The notes below the pieces were generated by a model. That model had not been told where the DNA came from. It saw only the letters and a program-made list of their open reading frames with translations, and did no database searches. Positions 6,823 to 14,594 of a DNA stretch of 19,540 nucleotides are shown here, one piece after another. The translations under genes were made by a program, and so were the position numbers. The stretch spans positions 1 through 19,540 of the forward strand of contig DATCVA010000015.1 of NCBI GenBank assembly GCA_036567205.1, in the 5' to 3' direction. Source of the DNA: DATCVA01 sp036567205 (lineage in GTDB: Bacteria > Pseudomonadota > Gammaproteobacteria > Burkholderiales > Burkholderiaceae_B). How positions within the stretch are numbered: the first letter of the stretch is position 1; each line of letters opens with the position of its first letter.

Positions 6823-7629
6823 ATGAGCAGCATAGTTACTGACCCCATCGATCTCGACAAAATGCGCGCCGCCTGCCAGGCCGCAGCGCAAACCCTGGAT
6901 TATCTTGCCCCCCACGTGCGGGCGGGCGTTACGACGGGCGAACTCGATCGCCTTTGCATGGATTTTATTACCAACGTCCTCCATGTGAAGTCGGCTACGG
7001 TAGGCTATGCGCCACCCGGCTACCCGCCCTTCCCGGGCGCTATCTGCACCTCGGTAAATCATGTAATTTGCCATGGCATTCCAGGCGATAAAGTATTAAA
7101 AAACGGCGACATCATGAATATCGATGTCACTGTCATTAAAGACGGCTGGTTCGGCGATACAAGCCGTACCTATTACGTCGGCGAACCCTCCATTCTGGCC
7201 CGGCGCCTTGTTGAAACGACTTATGACTGCATGTGGCTCGGAATCGAACAGGTCCGGCCTGGCGCCACGCTCGGAGACGTCGGTTCGGCTATTCAAAAAC
7301 ACGCCGAAAAAGAAGGCTTCTCGGTGGTCCGCGAATATTGCGGCCACGGCGTTGGCCGGCAATTCCACCAAGACCCCCAAGTACTTCATTACGGCAAGGC
7401 CGGAACCGGCGTCAAACTCGTACCCGGCATGATTTTCACCATCGAACCCATGCTCAACGCAGGCCGTAAAGAAATTCGCCAACTGGCCGATGGCTGGACG
7501 GTCGTAACCCGCGATCACAGCTTGTCGGCACAATGGGAGCACAGCATCCTTGTCACCGACAGCGGTTACGAAGTCCTGACCGTTTCCGACGGCATGCCCG
7601 CTGCGCCTGCGTTTGCCAAGGGCGCATAG
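6823..7629 (+). CDS. map: Type I methionine aminopeptidase
   Basis: Map removes the initiator methionine from nascent proteins whose second residue is small. The 268-residue product has all dinuclear metal ligands of the pita-bread fold: D101 (NIDVTV), D112 (FGDTSRTYY), H175 (CGHGVGRQFHQ), E208 (FTIEPM) and E239 (QWEHS). Substrate-site histidines H84 (CHGIPG) and H182 are also present. There is no N-terminal zinc-finger extension, as expected for the bacterial type Ia enzyme. The ATG matches the family N-terminus; the ribosome site is weak (AAGTTG). It is divergent from rpsB and 12 bases upstream of glnD, so the two are probably cotranscribed. Confidence 0.97.
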   Translation: MSSIVTDPIDLDKMRAACQAAAQTLDYLAPHVRAGVTTGELDRLCMDFITNVLHVKSATVGYAPPGYPPFPGAICTSVNHVICHGIPGDKVLKNGDIMNIDVTVIKDGWFGDTSRTYYVGEPSILARRLVETTYDCMWLGIEQVRPGATLGDVGSAIQKHAEKEGFSVVREYCGHGVGRQFHQDPQVLHYGKAGTGVKLVPGMIFTIEPMLNAGRKEIRQLADGWTVVTRDHSLSAQWEHSILVTDSGYEVLTVSDGMPAAPAFAKGA

Positions 7630-7641
7630 CGTACAGGCATC

Positions 7642-10224
7642 ATGAACGCGCCGCCAGAGGTCTCTTTGCGCGACCAGCTCACTCTGCGACGCAACGAGGC
7701 CATTGCCAGCTTCCGCAAACATTTGCGTCCCGAGACCCTTCTGGCGGCGCTACGCCGCGTCACAGACCAGGCGCTGCGAGAGGTAATTAAGCACCATCCG
7801 CTACCCCATGGGGCAGCGCTTGCAGCGGTGGGCGGATACGGTCGCGGCGAACTGTATCCATACTCAGACATTGACGTGCTGATTCTGCTGCAAAACGAAC
7901 CATCGTCTTCCGATGCGCAGTTACTGGAATCCCTGATCGCGGCACTGTGGGATTTAGGCCTTGATCTTGGGCACAGCGTACGCACAATTGCCGACTGCAA
8001 ACATGAGGCGGCCAACGATATTACCGTCGAGACCGCCCTGCTCGAAATACGCTGGCTGGCCGGAAGCAAGGAACTGCTTCACAAACTAGTTCTGGCCATG
8101 CAGGATCAGCTTGATGTACAAACGTTTTTCCAGGCCAAACGCGCCGAAATGCAGCAACGGCACACACGCCATCAAGACACACCCTACGCCCTCGAGCCCA
8201 ACTGCAAGGAAGCACCCGGCGGCCTGCGTGATTTACAAGTCATTCTTTGGCTGGCACAAGCTGCCGGCCTGGGCAAAACCTGGCGTGAAATAAAACAGGC
8301 TCAACTTTTAACGGCAGCCGAATACCGCGCACTGCGCCGCGCCGAACTGGCGTTTAAACGTTTGCGAATCGAGCTTCATTTGCTGGCGGGGCGCCGCGAA
8401 GACCGCCTGCTTTTTGATCTGCAGCCCGGCCTGGCGCAAGTTTACGGCTTTGTGGCGCTAAAGAACCGTCGACCCAGCGAATTGCTGATGCAGCGCTATT
8501 ATTGGGCCGCACGCGTCGTCAATCAGCTCAATACGATTTTGATGCAAACTATCGAGGAACAGCTGTTCCCACGGCCCGATGCCACGATCAAAATAATTGA
8601 CGATGACTTTTGCGAAGTCCACAACCGTCTGGACATTCGACGCGAGGACTGTTTCGCGCGAAATCCAACCTTGCTGCTACGCGCCTTTCTGATTATGCAA
8701 GAACGTGCCGAGCTAACCGGCTTGTCGGCGCAAAGCCTGCGTGCAATGTGGCATGCCCGGCGACGCATCGACACCCAGTTTCGGCGCAACCCCGTTAATC
8801 GCCATTTGTTTATCCAAATCCTGCAACAACCACGCGGCATCGTCCATGCGCTACGGCGTATGACTATGTTAAGTATTTTGCCTCGCTATTTACCCGAGTT
8901 TCGCAAAATCGTCGGGCAAATGCAGCACGACCTTTTCCATGCGTACACAGTCGACCAGCATACATTGATGGTCATACGCAATTTACGCCGTTTCACCATG
9001 CCTGAGCATGCACAGGAGTACCCTCTGGCAAGCCAGCTAGTGGCAGACTTCGACCGTCACTGGCTGCTTTACATTGCGGCTATGTACCACGACATTGCCA
9101 AAGGACGCGGAGGCGATCATTCGGAACTGGGCGCACGCGATGTACGCCGGTTTTGCCAAAACCACAACATCGAGCCTGCCGACACAGAACTGGTCGAATT
9201 TTTGGTGAGGCAGCATTTGACAATGTCGCAATTTGCGCAAAAACGCGATTTGACCGACCCCGGCGTTGTACACGAGTTTGCCCAATGTGTACAAGACGAG
9301 CGTCACCTGACCGCGCTTTATCTGTTGACCGTGGCCGATATCCGGGGAACCAGCCCCAAAGTCTGGAACTCCTGGAAAGGAAAGCTGCTTGAAGACTTAT
9401 ACCGTCTGACGCTTGATGCGCTGGGCGGCTCCCAGCCCGACACCGGTACAGTTCTTGCCTTGCGCAAAGAGGCCGCAGCGACTGAAATCCGACTTATGGG
9501 TTTGCGCGACGAAAGCCGTGACGAGTTCTGGAAACAACTTGATATTGCCTATTTTCTTCGCCACGAGGCGTCCGAAATTGCCTGGCATACCCGTCACCTG
9601 TACTATCGCAGCAATTGCCCTGACCCTGTCGTAAAGGTCAGGATCATTGGTCAAAATGAAGGATTGCAAGTCCTGGTATACACCCCGGATAAAAATGATC
9701 TTTTCGTGACAATCTGCCGCTATTTCGACCGACGTTCCTTTCGGGTCCAGGACGCACGCATACACACTACACGCCACGGCTGGGCGCTTGACAGTTTCGT
9801 CGTGTTGCTACCCCTGCATGAAAAAGATTTTCGCTCTCAGGCCGCCCTGGTCGAACATGAACTGGCCGAAAGTCTGAAAATAAACATGCCGGTTAATGCG
9901 GAACCCGGCCTCGAGTCTCCGAACCGCATGCGCTCCCGCCGCTCGCGCGTATTTCCCATGGTGCCCAACGTTGAGCTGCAACCCGACGAAAACGGACAAT
10001 CATGGCGTCTTTCCGTTACCGCCGCCGACCGGCCCGGTCTGCTCTATAGCCTTGCCCAGGTATTTGCCCAGCACTCGATCAACCTGAAGATGGCCAAAGT
10101 GATGACGCTGGGCGATCGCATTGAAGACGTTTTTATTATTGAGGGAGATACGCTGGGACATCCGCGAACCCAGCTACAATTCGAACGCAACGTACTCAGC
10201 AAACTCGACGAAGCCATCGCATAA
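7642..10224 (+). CDS. glnD: Bifunctional PII uridylyltransferase / uridylyl-removing enzyme
   Basis: GlnD is the glutamine sensor of nitrogen control. It uridylylates PII proteins (GlnB/GlnK) when glutamine is low and removes UMP when it is high. The 860-residue length is normal. The nucleotidyltransferase motif GGYGRGELYPYSDIDVLIL spans 64-82, with D76 and D78 as metal ligands. A GlnD linker domain follows, with EAPGGLRDLQ. The HD hydrolase domain has YHDIAKGRGGDHSELGA with H483 and D484. Two ACT domains end the protein, at about 674-755 and 788-860 (ITAADRPGLLYSLAQVF type). Both catalytic activities look intact. The start lies 12 bases after map, behind a weak ribosome site (ACAGG). Confidence 0.97.
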   Translation: MNAPPEVSLRDQLTLRRNEAIASFRKHLRPETLLAALRRVTDQALREVIKHHPLPHGAALAAVGGYGRGELYPYSDIDVLILLQNEPSSSDAQLLESLIAALWDLGLDLGHSVRTIADCKHEAANDITVETALLEIRWLAGSKELLHKLVLAMQDQLDVQTFFQAKRAEMQQRHTRHQDTPYALEPNCKEAPGGLRDLQVILWLAQAAGLGKTWREIKQAQLLTAAEYRALRRAELAFKRLRIELHLLAGRREDRLLFDLQPGLAQVYGFVALKNRRPSELLMQRYYWAARVVNQLNTILMQTIEEQLFPRPDATIKIIDDDFCEVHNRLDIRREDCFARNPTLLLRAFLIMQERAELTGLSAQSLRAMWHARRRIDTQFRRNPVNRHLFIQILQQPRGIVHALRRMTMLSILPRYLPEFRKIVGQMQHDLFHAYTVDQHTLMVIRNLRRFTMPEHAQEYPLASQLVADFDRHWLLYIAAMYHDIAKGRGGDHSELGARDVRRFCQNHNIEPADTELVEFLVRQHLTMSQFAQKRDLTDPGVVHEFAQCVQDERHLTALYLLTVADIRGTSPKVWNSWKGKLLEDLYRLTLDALGGSQPDTGTVLALRKEAAATEIRLMGLRDESRDEFWKQLDIAYFLRHEASEIAWHTRHLYYRSNCPDPVVKVRIIGQNEGLQVLVYTPDKNDLFVTICRYFDRRSFRVQDARIHTTRHGWALDSFVVLLPLHEKDFRSQAALVEHELAESLKINMPVNAEPGLESPNRMRSRRSRVFPMVPNVELQPDENGQSWRLSVTAADRPGLLYSLAQVFAQHSINLKMAKVMTLGDRIEDVFIIEGDTLGHPRTQLQFERNVLSKLDEAIA

Positions 10225-10322
10225 TTCCATTTAAATCAATCGTAAGCTGTGTCGGCGCAGCAGCAGTACAAACATACTGTCTGCGCTTGCCTTCCTGTTC
10301 ACAATTGATTTGGAAGTGGAAT
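10224..10322. repeat. Nested inverted-repeat element between glnD and marC
   Basis: The spacer is built symmetrically. Outer arms ATTCCA (10224-10229) and TGGAAT (10317-10322) pair, then AAATCAAT (10233-10240) with ATTGATTT (10304-10311). At the centre GCGCAG pairs with CTGCGC and CAGTA with TACTG around a 6-nt loop (10255-10286). There is no uridine tract, so it is not a standard terminator. It could be a small mobile or palindromic element, an RNA, or a regulatory fold. The pairing is visible; the identity is unknown. Confidence 0.55.
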
Positions 10323-10357
10323 AACCATGCGTCACTAAGAAGGTAAATGATTGACCC

Positions 10358-11065
10358 ATGATTTTCAATGACTTTATAGCCAACTTTGGCCGAAGTTTTT
10401 TATTTGCGCTCGCCACCTTGCTTCCCATGCTGAATCCTCCGGCGGTCGCGCCGATTTTTCTTACACTGACCGAAGGCGCCAGTTCCGCGGTACGGACGCA
10501 ATTGGCCAAACGCGTCTCCATCAATATTTTCATTATGCTCGCCGCCGCGATGCTGGCCGGCAATATTGTGTTGGACTTTCTGGGGATCTCGTTGTCCATC
10601 GTACGTGTGGGCGGAGGCCTGCTGGTCATAGCCACGGCGTGGCAACTTGTCCGGGCGGCCGACTCCGACGCGGAACATGCACAAAACATGGCGCAAGCCT
10701 ATTCGGCCGAGCGGGTGCAGGCCAAAGCGTTTTACCCTTTGACCTTTCCCATGATCTGCGGCCCCGGATCCCTGGCTGCAGCCCTGACTGTCGGGGCCAC
10801 ATTGCACGATGAGTCCGCTTCGGCCAGTGTGTCAAAACTGGCCGGCTCAATACCCGCCATTTTGACCGCATCGCTAGTTGTTTATTTTTGCCTGCGATTT
10901 GCCGCACAGTTTCTATATAAGCTAGGCCCCAGCGGCACCGCGGTACTCATGCGTCTGTCCGCGTTTATTTTGCTCTGTCTGGGCGTGCAAATTCTTTGGG
11001 ACGGCGTGCACGAATTATTGCTTTCGCTCTTCCAGGAAGCTGCCAACATCAAGGCTGCGCGGTAA
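10358..11065 (+). CDS. MarC family integral membrane protein (UPF0056)
   Basis: A 235-residue inner-membrane protein with about six hydrophobic segments. The family marker NPPAVAPIFLTLTEG lies near the N-terminus, where MarC/YchE/YhgN proteins carry N-P-[IV]-x-x-x-P. A second conserved block reads AFYPLTFPMICGPGSL around 128-143. Biochemical function is unknown for the family; the early proposal of a multidrug-resistance role for MarC was not upheld. The ATG cannot move upstream because an in-frame TGA lies two codons before it. The nearest ribosome-like site, AAGAAGG, is 14 bases away. A four-codon ORF lies between and overlaps the start (see findings). No operon partner is evident. Confidence 0.88.
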   Translation: MIFNDFIANFGRSFLFALATLLPMLNPPAVAPIFLTLTEGASSAVRTQLAKRVSINIFIMLAAAMLAGNIVLDFLGISLSIVRVGGGLLVIATAWQLVRAADSDAEHAQNMAQAYSAERVQAKAFYPLTFPMICGPGSLAAALTVGATLHDESASASVSKLAGSIPAILTASLVVYFCLRFAAQFLYKLGPSGTAVLMRLSAFILLCLGVQILWDGVHELLLSLFQEAANIKAAR

Positions 11066-11073
11066 CGCCAGCC
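11053..11073 (+). other. Hairpin spanning the marC stop codon
   Basis: GGCTG-C-GCG pairs with CGC-CAGCC, with one bulged C and a GTAA (GNRA-type) tetraloop that contains most of the TAA stop. T-rich sequence (TTTTCATTATTATTT) lies about 24 bases beyond, too far for a classic terminator. It is possibly a 3'-end or processing structure. Confidence 0.35.
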
Positions 11074-11126
11074 GCATATTCAACGGCCCGCCGCCCTTTT
11101 CATTATTATTTCAGACACTTTAGATT

Positions 11127-11603
11127 ATGCCTCGCCAAACCACTGCACTCTTACATCTAATCGCGCTGCTCTGTCTTGGCGCTGTCGGCATTGCCCTTGT
11201 ATCGCAATACCTGTTCAATATGCGGCCTTGCGCCTGGTGCGTATTCCAGCGTCTTATTTACCTGGCAATCGCGCTATCGTGCTGGCTGGCCATTTTGTTT
11301 AAGCACCTGCCGTCGGCGCGCCGCGTGTTTACTTTACTTGCAACGCTGCTTAGTGCCGGCGGCATCGCAGCGGCATGGTATCAATACAACGTCGCCGCGA
11401 AAATGTTCTCTTGCGAGCAGACTTTTGCAGATCAATTTATGGTGAAATCGGGGCTTGATGCCAATGTCTCATGGCTATTTGGCATCTATGCAACCTGCAT
11501 GGACGCTAAAGTTCATGTACTTGGCATCGAGTACGCCCTCTGGAGCCTGCTGTTGTTCGCTTTGCTTGGTCTGCTAAGCCTGCTGGCGCTTTTTCGGCGC
11601 TAA
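11127..11603 (+). CDS. dsbB: Disulfide bond formation protein B
   Basis: DsbB is an inner-membrane quinone reductase that re-oxidises DsbA in the periplasm. The 158-residue protein has four membrane segments and both periplasmic cysteine pairs. CAWC gives C35 and C38 in MRPCAWCVFQR. C96 (FSCEQTFADQF) and C124 (IYATCMDA) form the second pair. The quinone-binding region of the family includes the residues just after CxxC (QRL). The ATG is preceded by a T/A-rich stretch without a clear ribosome site. The upstream gene marC ends 61 bases before, so the two may share a transcript. No dsbA is nearby. Confidence 0.95.
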   Translation: MPRQTTALLHLIALLCLGAVGIALVSQYLFNMRPCAWCVFQRLIYLAIALSCWLAILFKHLPSARRVFTLLATLLSAGGIAAAWYQYNVAAKMFSCEQTFADQFMVKSGLDANVSWLFGIYATCMDAKVHVLGIEYALWSLLLFALLGLLSLLALFRR

Positions 11604-11667
11604 AGACCGGGCCCGCCACTACGGTAACCTTCTTCAGCGGCACAAATCCGCAAAGATGCAGTACAGC

Positions 11668-11705
11668 GCAATCCAGGCCGCGATTATCAGCTTGACCTGG
11701 ATTGC
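11668..11705. terminator. 10-bp inverted repeat between convergent dsbB and purF
   Basis: GCAATCCAGG and CCTGGATTGC are perfect reverse complements separated by 18 bases, placed between the two convergent stop codons. A bidirectional terminator is the natural guess from position. Neither side has a uridine tract and the loop is large, so the call rests on symmetry and location only. Confidence 0.4.
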
Positions 11706-11711
11706 ATTGAA

Positions 11712-13211
11712 CTACAAATCGTCGTCTGTACTGTTATTGGCCTGATGTTCCGCCGCCGCGCCACGCGTCTGGCTTAAACGCGTCAGATAAGCGGCATCGA
11801 TGTCACCGGTTACATAATTGCCATTAAAGCACGACGATTCAAACTGCCTGAGCGCCGGATTCAAATCCCGAATGGATTGCTCTAGATCAGCCAGCTCTTG
11901 ATAAACCAGTCCGTCCGCCCCAATTTCACGCGCCACCTGATCAGTATTGCGGCCATTGGCGATAAGCTCGGTCTGAGTAGGCATATCGATGCCATAGACA
12001 TTGGGGAAGCGAACCGGAGGCGCAGCCGAAGCAAAAAAGACTTTATTCGCGCCGGCGGCACGAGCCATATCGACGATTTCCCGGCTGGTCGTACCCCGCA
12101 CGATTGAATCGTCGACCAGAAGCACATTCTTCCCTTTAAACTCCATGTCGATGGCATTGAGTTTTTGCCGTACCGATTTTTTACGTACTGCCTGGCCGGG
12201 CATGATGAACGTGCGGCCAATATAACGATTTTTAATAAACCCTTCACGATAATTCAGATCGAGCCGGGCGGCCAATTGCATGGCCGCTGGCCGCGAAGAA
12301 TCAGGAATAGGCATCACGACGTCGATGTCGCCCAGCCGCAAGGTTTTTGCGACGTTGTCGGCCAGGTATTCTCCCATGTTTAAACGCGCATCGTAAACCG
12401 ACACGCCATCCATCAAGGAGTCGGGCCGTGCAAAATACACATACTCGAACACACAAGCCGTCAACATGGGATCCTGGGCGCATTGACGGCTCGTCATATT
12501 GCCATCAAGATCGATAAGTATGGCCTCACCTGGCTCAACATCCCGCACAAAGGTAAAACCACAGCCCGCCAACGCCACGGACTCGGATGCGATCATCCAT
12601 TCGCAACCTTTATCGGTTTGGATTGATCCCAGACATAATGGACGAATGCCAAACGGATCGCGAAAAGCAACCATCCCAAAGCTGGCTATCTGAGCTATAA
12701 CGGCATAGGCGCCTTTGGCGCGCCTATGCACGGCCGATACCGCCGTAAAAATCGAATTTTCGTCAAGCGAAACGCCGCTGGCCGCTAATTGCAGCTCGTG
12801 TGCGAAAACATTAAGCAAAACCTCTGAGTCGGAATTAGTATTGATATGGCGGCGATCGATACGGAACAGTTCTTCACGCAATTCGCGCCAATTGGTAAGG
12901 TTGCCGTTATGTACAAATGTAATGCCAAATGGGGCATTAACGTAAAAAGGCTGCGCCTCATCGACGCTATCGCTTGAGCCGGCCGTGGGATAACGCACTT
13001 GGCCCAACCCGCTGTTGCCAGGAAGCGAACGCATATTGCGGGTACGAAACACATCGCGCACCAACCCATGCGCCTTATACATATTGAAAAACTGCTCGTA
13101 AGACGTTGCAATGCCGGCAGCATCCTGCCCACGGTGCTGCAACAATAGAAGGCTATCGTAAATTAGTTGGTTTACAGGGCCCTGGCCGGCGACCCCAACA
13201 ATTCCACACAT
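11712..13211 (-). CDS. purF: Amidophosphoribosyltransferase
   Basis: PurF makes 5-phosphoribosylamine from PRPP and glutamine, the first committed step of purine synthesis. The product has 499 residues. The Ntn glutaminase begins MCGIVGVAG with Cys2 as nucleophile, and no propeptide is present. HRGQDAAGI, VRYPTAGSS and FVHNGNLTN complete the glutaminase site. The PRPP loop is VLLVDDSIVRGTTSREIVD near 361-379. SRPAAMQLA and KNRYIGRTFIMP also match the family. The ATG has AGGAA upstream, 21 bases after the cvpA stop. The end (NNSTDDDL) is short, acidic and not conserved. As a glutaminase-PRPP enzyme of the E. coli type, it lacks an obvious four-cysteine iron-sulfur set. Confidence 0.97.
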   Translation of the reverse strand: MCGIVGVAGQGPVNQLIYDSLLLLQHRGQDAAGIATSYEQFFNMYKAHGLVRDVFRTRNMRSLPGNSGLGQVRYPTAGSSDSVDEAQPFYVNAPFGITFVHNGNLTNWRELREELFRIDRRHINTNSDSEVLLNVFAHELQLAASGVSLDENSIFTAVSAVHRRAKGAYAVIAQIASFGMVAFRDPFGIRPLCLGSIQTDKGCEWMIASESVALAGCGFTFVRDVEPGEAILIDLDGNMTSRQCAQDPMLTACVFEYVYFARPDSLMDGVSVYDARLNMGEYLADNVAKTLRLGDIDVVMPIPDSSRPAAMQLAARLDLNYREGFIKNRYIGRTFIMPGQAVRKKSVRQKLNAIDMEFKGKNVLLVDDSIVRGTTSREIVDMARAAGANKVFFASAAPPVRFPNVYGIDMPTQTELIANGRNTDQVAREIGADGLVYQELADLEQSIRDLNPALRQFESSCFNGNYVTGDIDAAYLTRLSQTRGAAAEHQANNSTDDDL

Positions 13212-13232
13212 TTTATATTCCTGTTAAAGCAA

Positions 13233-13721
13233 TCAATACGGTAACCAAGATGACAAGGACGACGGCAATAACTGTTTGATTTGCAGCACGCCTTTCACCG
13301 CCGTGGACGATAGCCGCGAATCACGCCACCAAGGCTCTTCAGGCAGCTCGGTATACCCGGCCAGCGCCACTAAAACCAAAACAATCAACCCCCCGCGAAT
13401 CAGGCCAAACAGCATTCCCAAGCCGTGATCTGCAGGAGTAAGACCTGTTTTCTGTATTAGCGAAGCCAGCGTAATATTGACCAGTCCGACCAGTAAAAGC
13501 ACCACAATAAAGATCGCCGCATAAGCAGCGGCGGTTCGAAGCAAATCATTTTCAATATAAGAAACAAGCCAAAGCGAGGCCCTGGGGCCCCACCAGATAG
13601 CGGCCATGAAGGCGACGGCATAAGCGGCCAGCGACAGCACCTCCTTAATGAGACCCCGTAGAAGTCCCAGGAGGGCTGACACACCCAATATGGCCAGCAC
13701 TATGTAGTCGAAGCTGGTCAC
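13233..13721 (-). CDS. cvpA: CvpA family membrane protein
   Basis: A 162-residue inner-membrane protein of the CvpA family, named for its requirement in colicin V production and usually found next to purF. It has about four hydrophobic segments, starting DYIVLAILGVSALLGLLRGL. The LLRGL(I/V)KE(V/A)LSL block is the family hallmark. Its molecular role is unsettled. The start is a GTG (13719-13721) sharing four bases with the TGA stop of the upstream SPOR gene (GTGA). No separate ribosome site is visible, so translation is probably coupled. The first in-frame ATG is far downstream and would delete the first segment. Confidence 0.93.
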   Translation of the reverse strand: MTSFDYIVLAILGVSALLGLLRGLIKEVLSLAAYAVAFMAAIWWGPRASLWLVSYIENDLLRTAAAYAAIFIVVLLLVGLVNITLASLIQKTGLTPADHGLGMLFGLIRGGLIVLVLVALAGYTELPEEPWWRDSRLSSTAVKGVLQIKQLLPSSLSSWLPY

Positions 13722-14539
13722 TTGGAGGAAATGAAACCGTTGTCGTAACCTAAAGCCCGTAAACGTGTTTGCGCGGCCTGTGCGGCCTCACGCGAGGGAA
13801 ATGGCCCTACGCGCAAGCGATATGTGGTTTTCCCACCTGCATTGCCGGCCTCAACATAAGCATTCGAGACCCCGGAGGAAACCAGACGATCGCGTCGGCT
13901 TTGCGCGTCTTTGTCGGTCGTGTATGCGGCGATTTGCAATACATAGCTGCCTTTGCCTTTGGCCGCCTCGGGAGTTGCCTGGGCAGGCTTGCGCCCCTCG
14001 AGCAAAGCGATAGCAACCGAGCCGTCATCAGTACGTTCGCTTGCTTTTGGTTTTGATTCGGGCTTGGTTTCAGGCGCTTTTTCGGTAACCTTGGGCGCGG
14101 CGGCGGCAGGTTTGGGTTCGATCGCTGGAGCGGCTGGCGCAGGCGTCTGGGAACGGGAATCAGTTGATGCAGCGGTCGAGTCGTCCGGCTGGGCATCTAT
14201 CACGCCCGGATCGGGCGCAGGCACCGGAGCCGGGACGACAACACCACCGGCCTGACTCTGAGCAAGGTCGGGCTGGGTAAGCGCCGCACTGGGTTCGGGC
14301 TCGGGTGGCACTATGGCCGGTACCACAATAGGCGTATTGGGTTCGGCCGGAGGTGGCGAAGTGTCGAGCAGCATGGGAACAATGATGACCGCAGCGACTA
14401 CCAATGCCAAAGCACCGACCAGCCGACGACGCGCGCGGCCTCGCAGTTCGTTTACCTGCGCCTCGCTTGACCCTGGCGAACGCTGCGTAGTGCGGCGCCC
14501 GGAACCATTGGCTGACTCGTTACGAGAAAACAATCCCAT
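13718..14539 (-). CDS. dedD: SPOR domain protein, DedD-like
   Basis: A 273-residue bitopic inner-membrane protein. A short basic cytoplasmic N-terminus (RGRARRRL) leads into one membrane helix at about 40-58. A long Pro/Ala-rich periplasmic linker follows (about 60-190). The C-terminal SPOR domain lies at about 195-273: GSYVLQIAAYTTDKDAQ, then YRLRVGPFPSREAAQ. SPOR domains bind denuded glycan strands at the septum; DedD of E. coli helps cell constriction. Place and architecture match DedD in the folC-dedD-cvpA-purF block; the exact role here is inferred. The ATG has AAAGG upstream. The linker is compositionally biased but shares the gene's codon character. Confidence 0.88.
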   Translation of the reverse strand: MGLFSRNESANGSGRRTTQRSPGSSEAQVNELRGRARRRLVGALALVVAAVIIVPMLLDTSPPPAEPNTPIVVPAIVPPEPEPSAALTQPDLAQSQAGGVVVPAPVPAPDPGVIDAQPDDSTAASTDSRSQTPAPAAPAIEPKPAAAAPKVTEKAPETKPESKPKASERTDDGSVAIALLEGRKPAQATPEAAKGKGSYVLQIAAYTTDKDAQSRRDRLVSSGVSNAYVEAGNAGGKTTYRLRVGPFPSREAAQAAQTRLRALGYDNGFISSK

Positions 14540-14594
14540 TTAAAAACCTTTGTTGGCCAGGCACGCTGCTTTATTTCAGCTTGCCCTGAAAACA

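Noticed and set aside
13953..14255. Alanine/glycine-rich plus-strand frame opposite the SPOR gene linker
   Set aside because: Antisense to the low-complexity Pro/Ala linker; its composition follows directly from that bias.
14574..14591. TTTCAG / CTGAAA 6-bp hairpin between folC and the SPOR gene
   Set aside because: Short, AT-rich and without a uridine tract; too weak to call a terminator or regulator.
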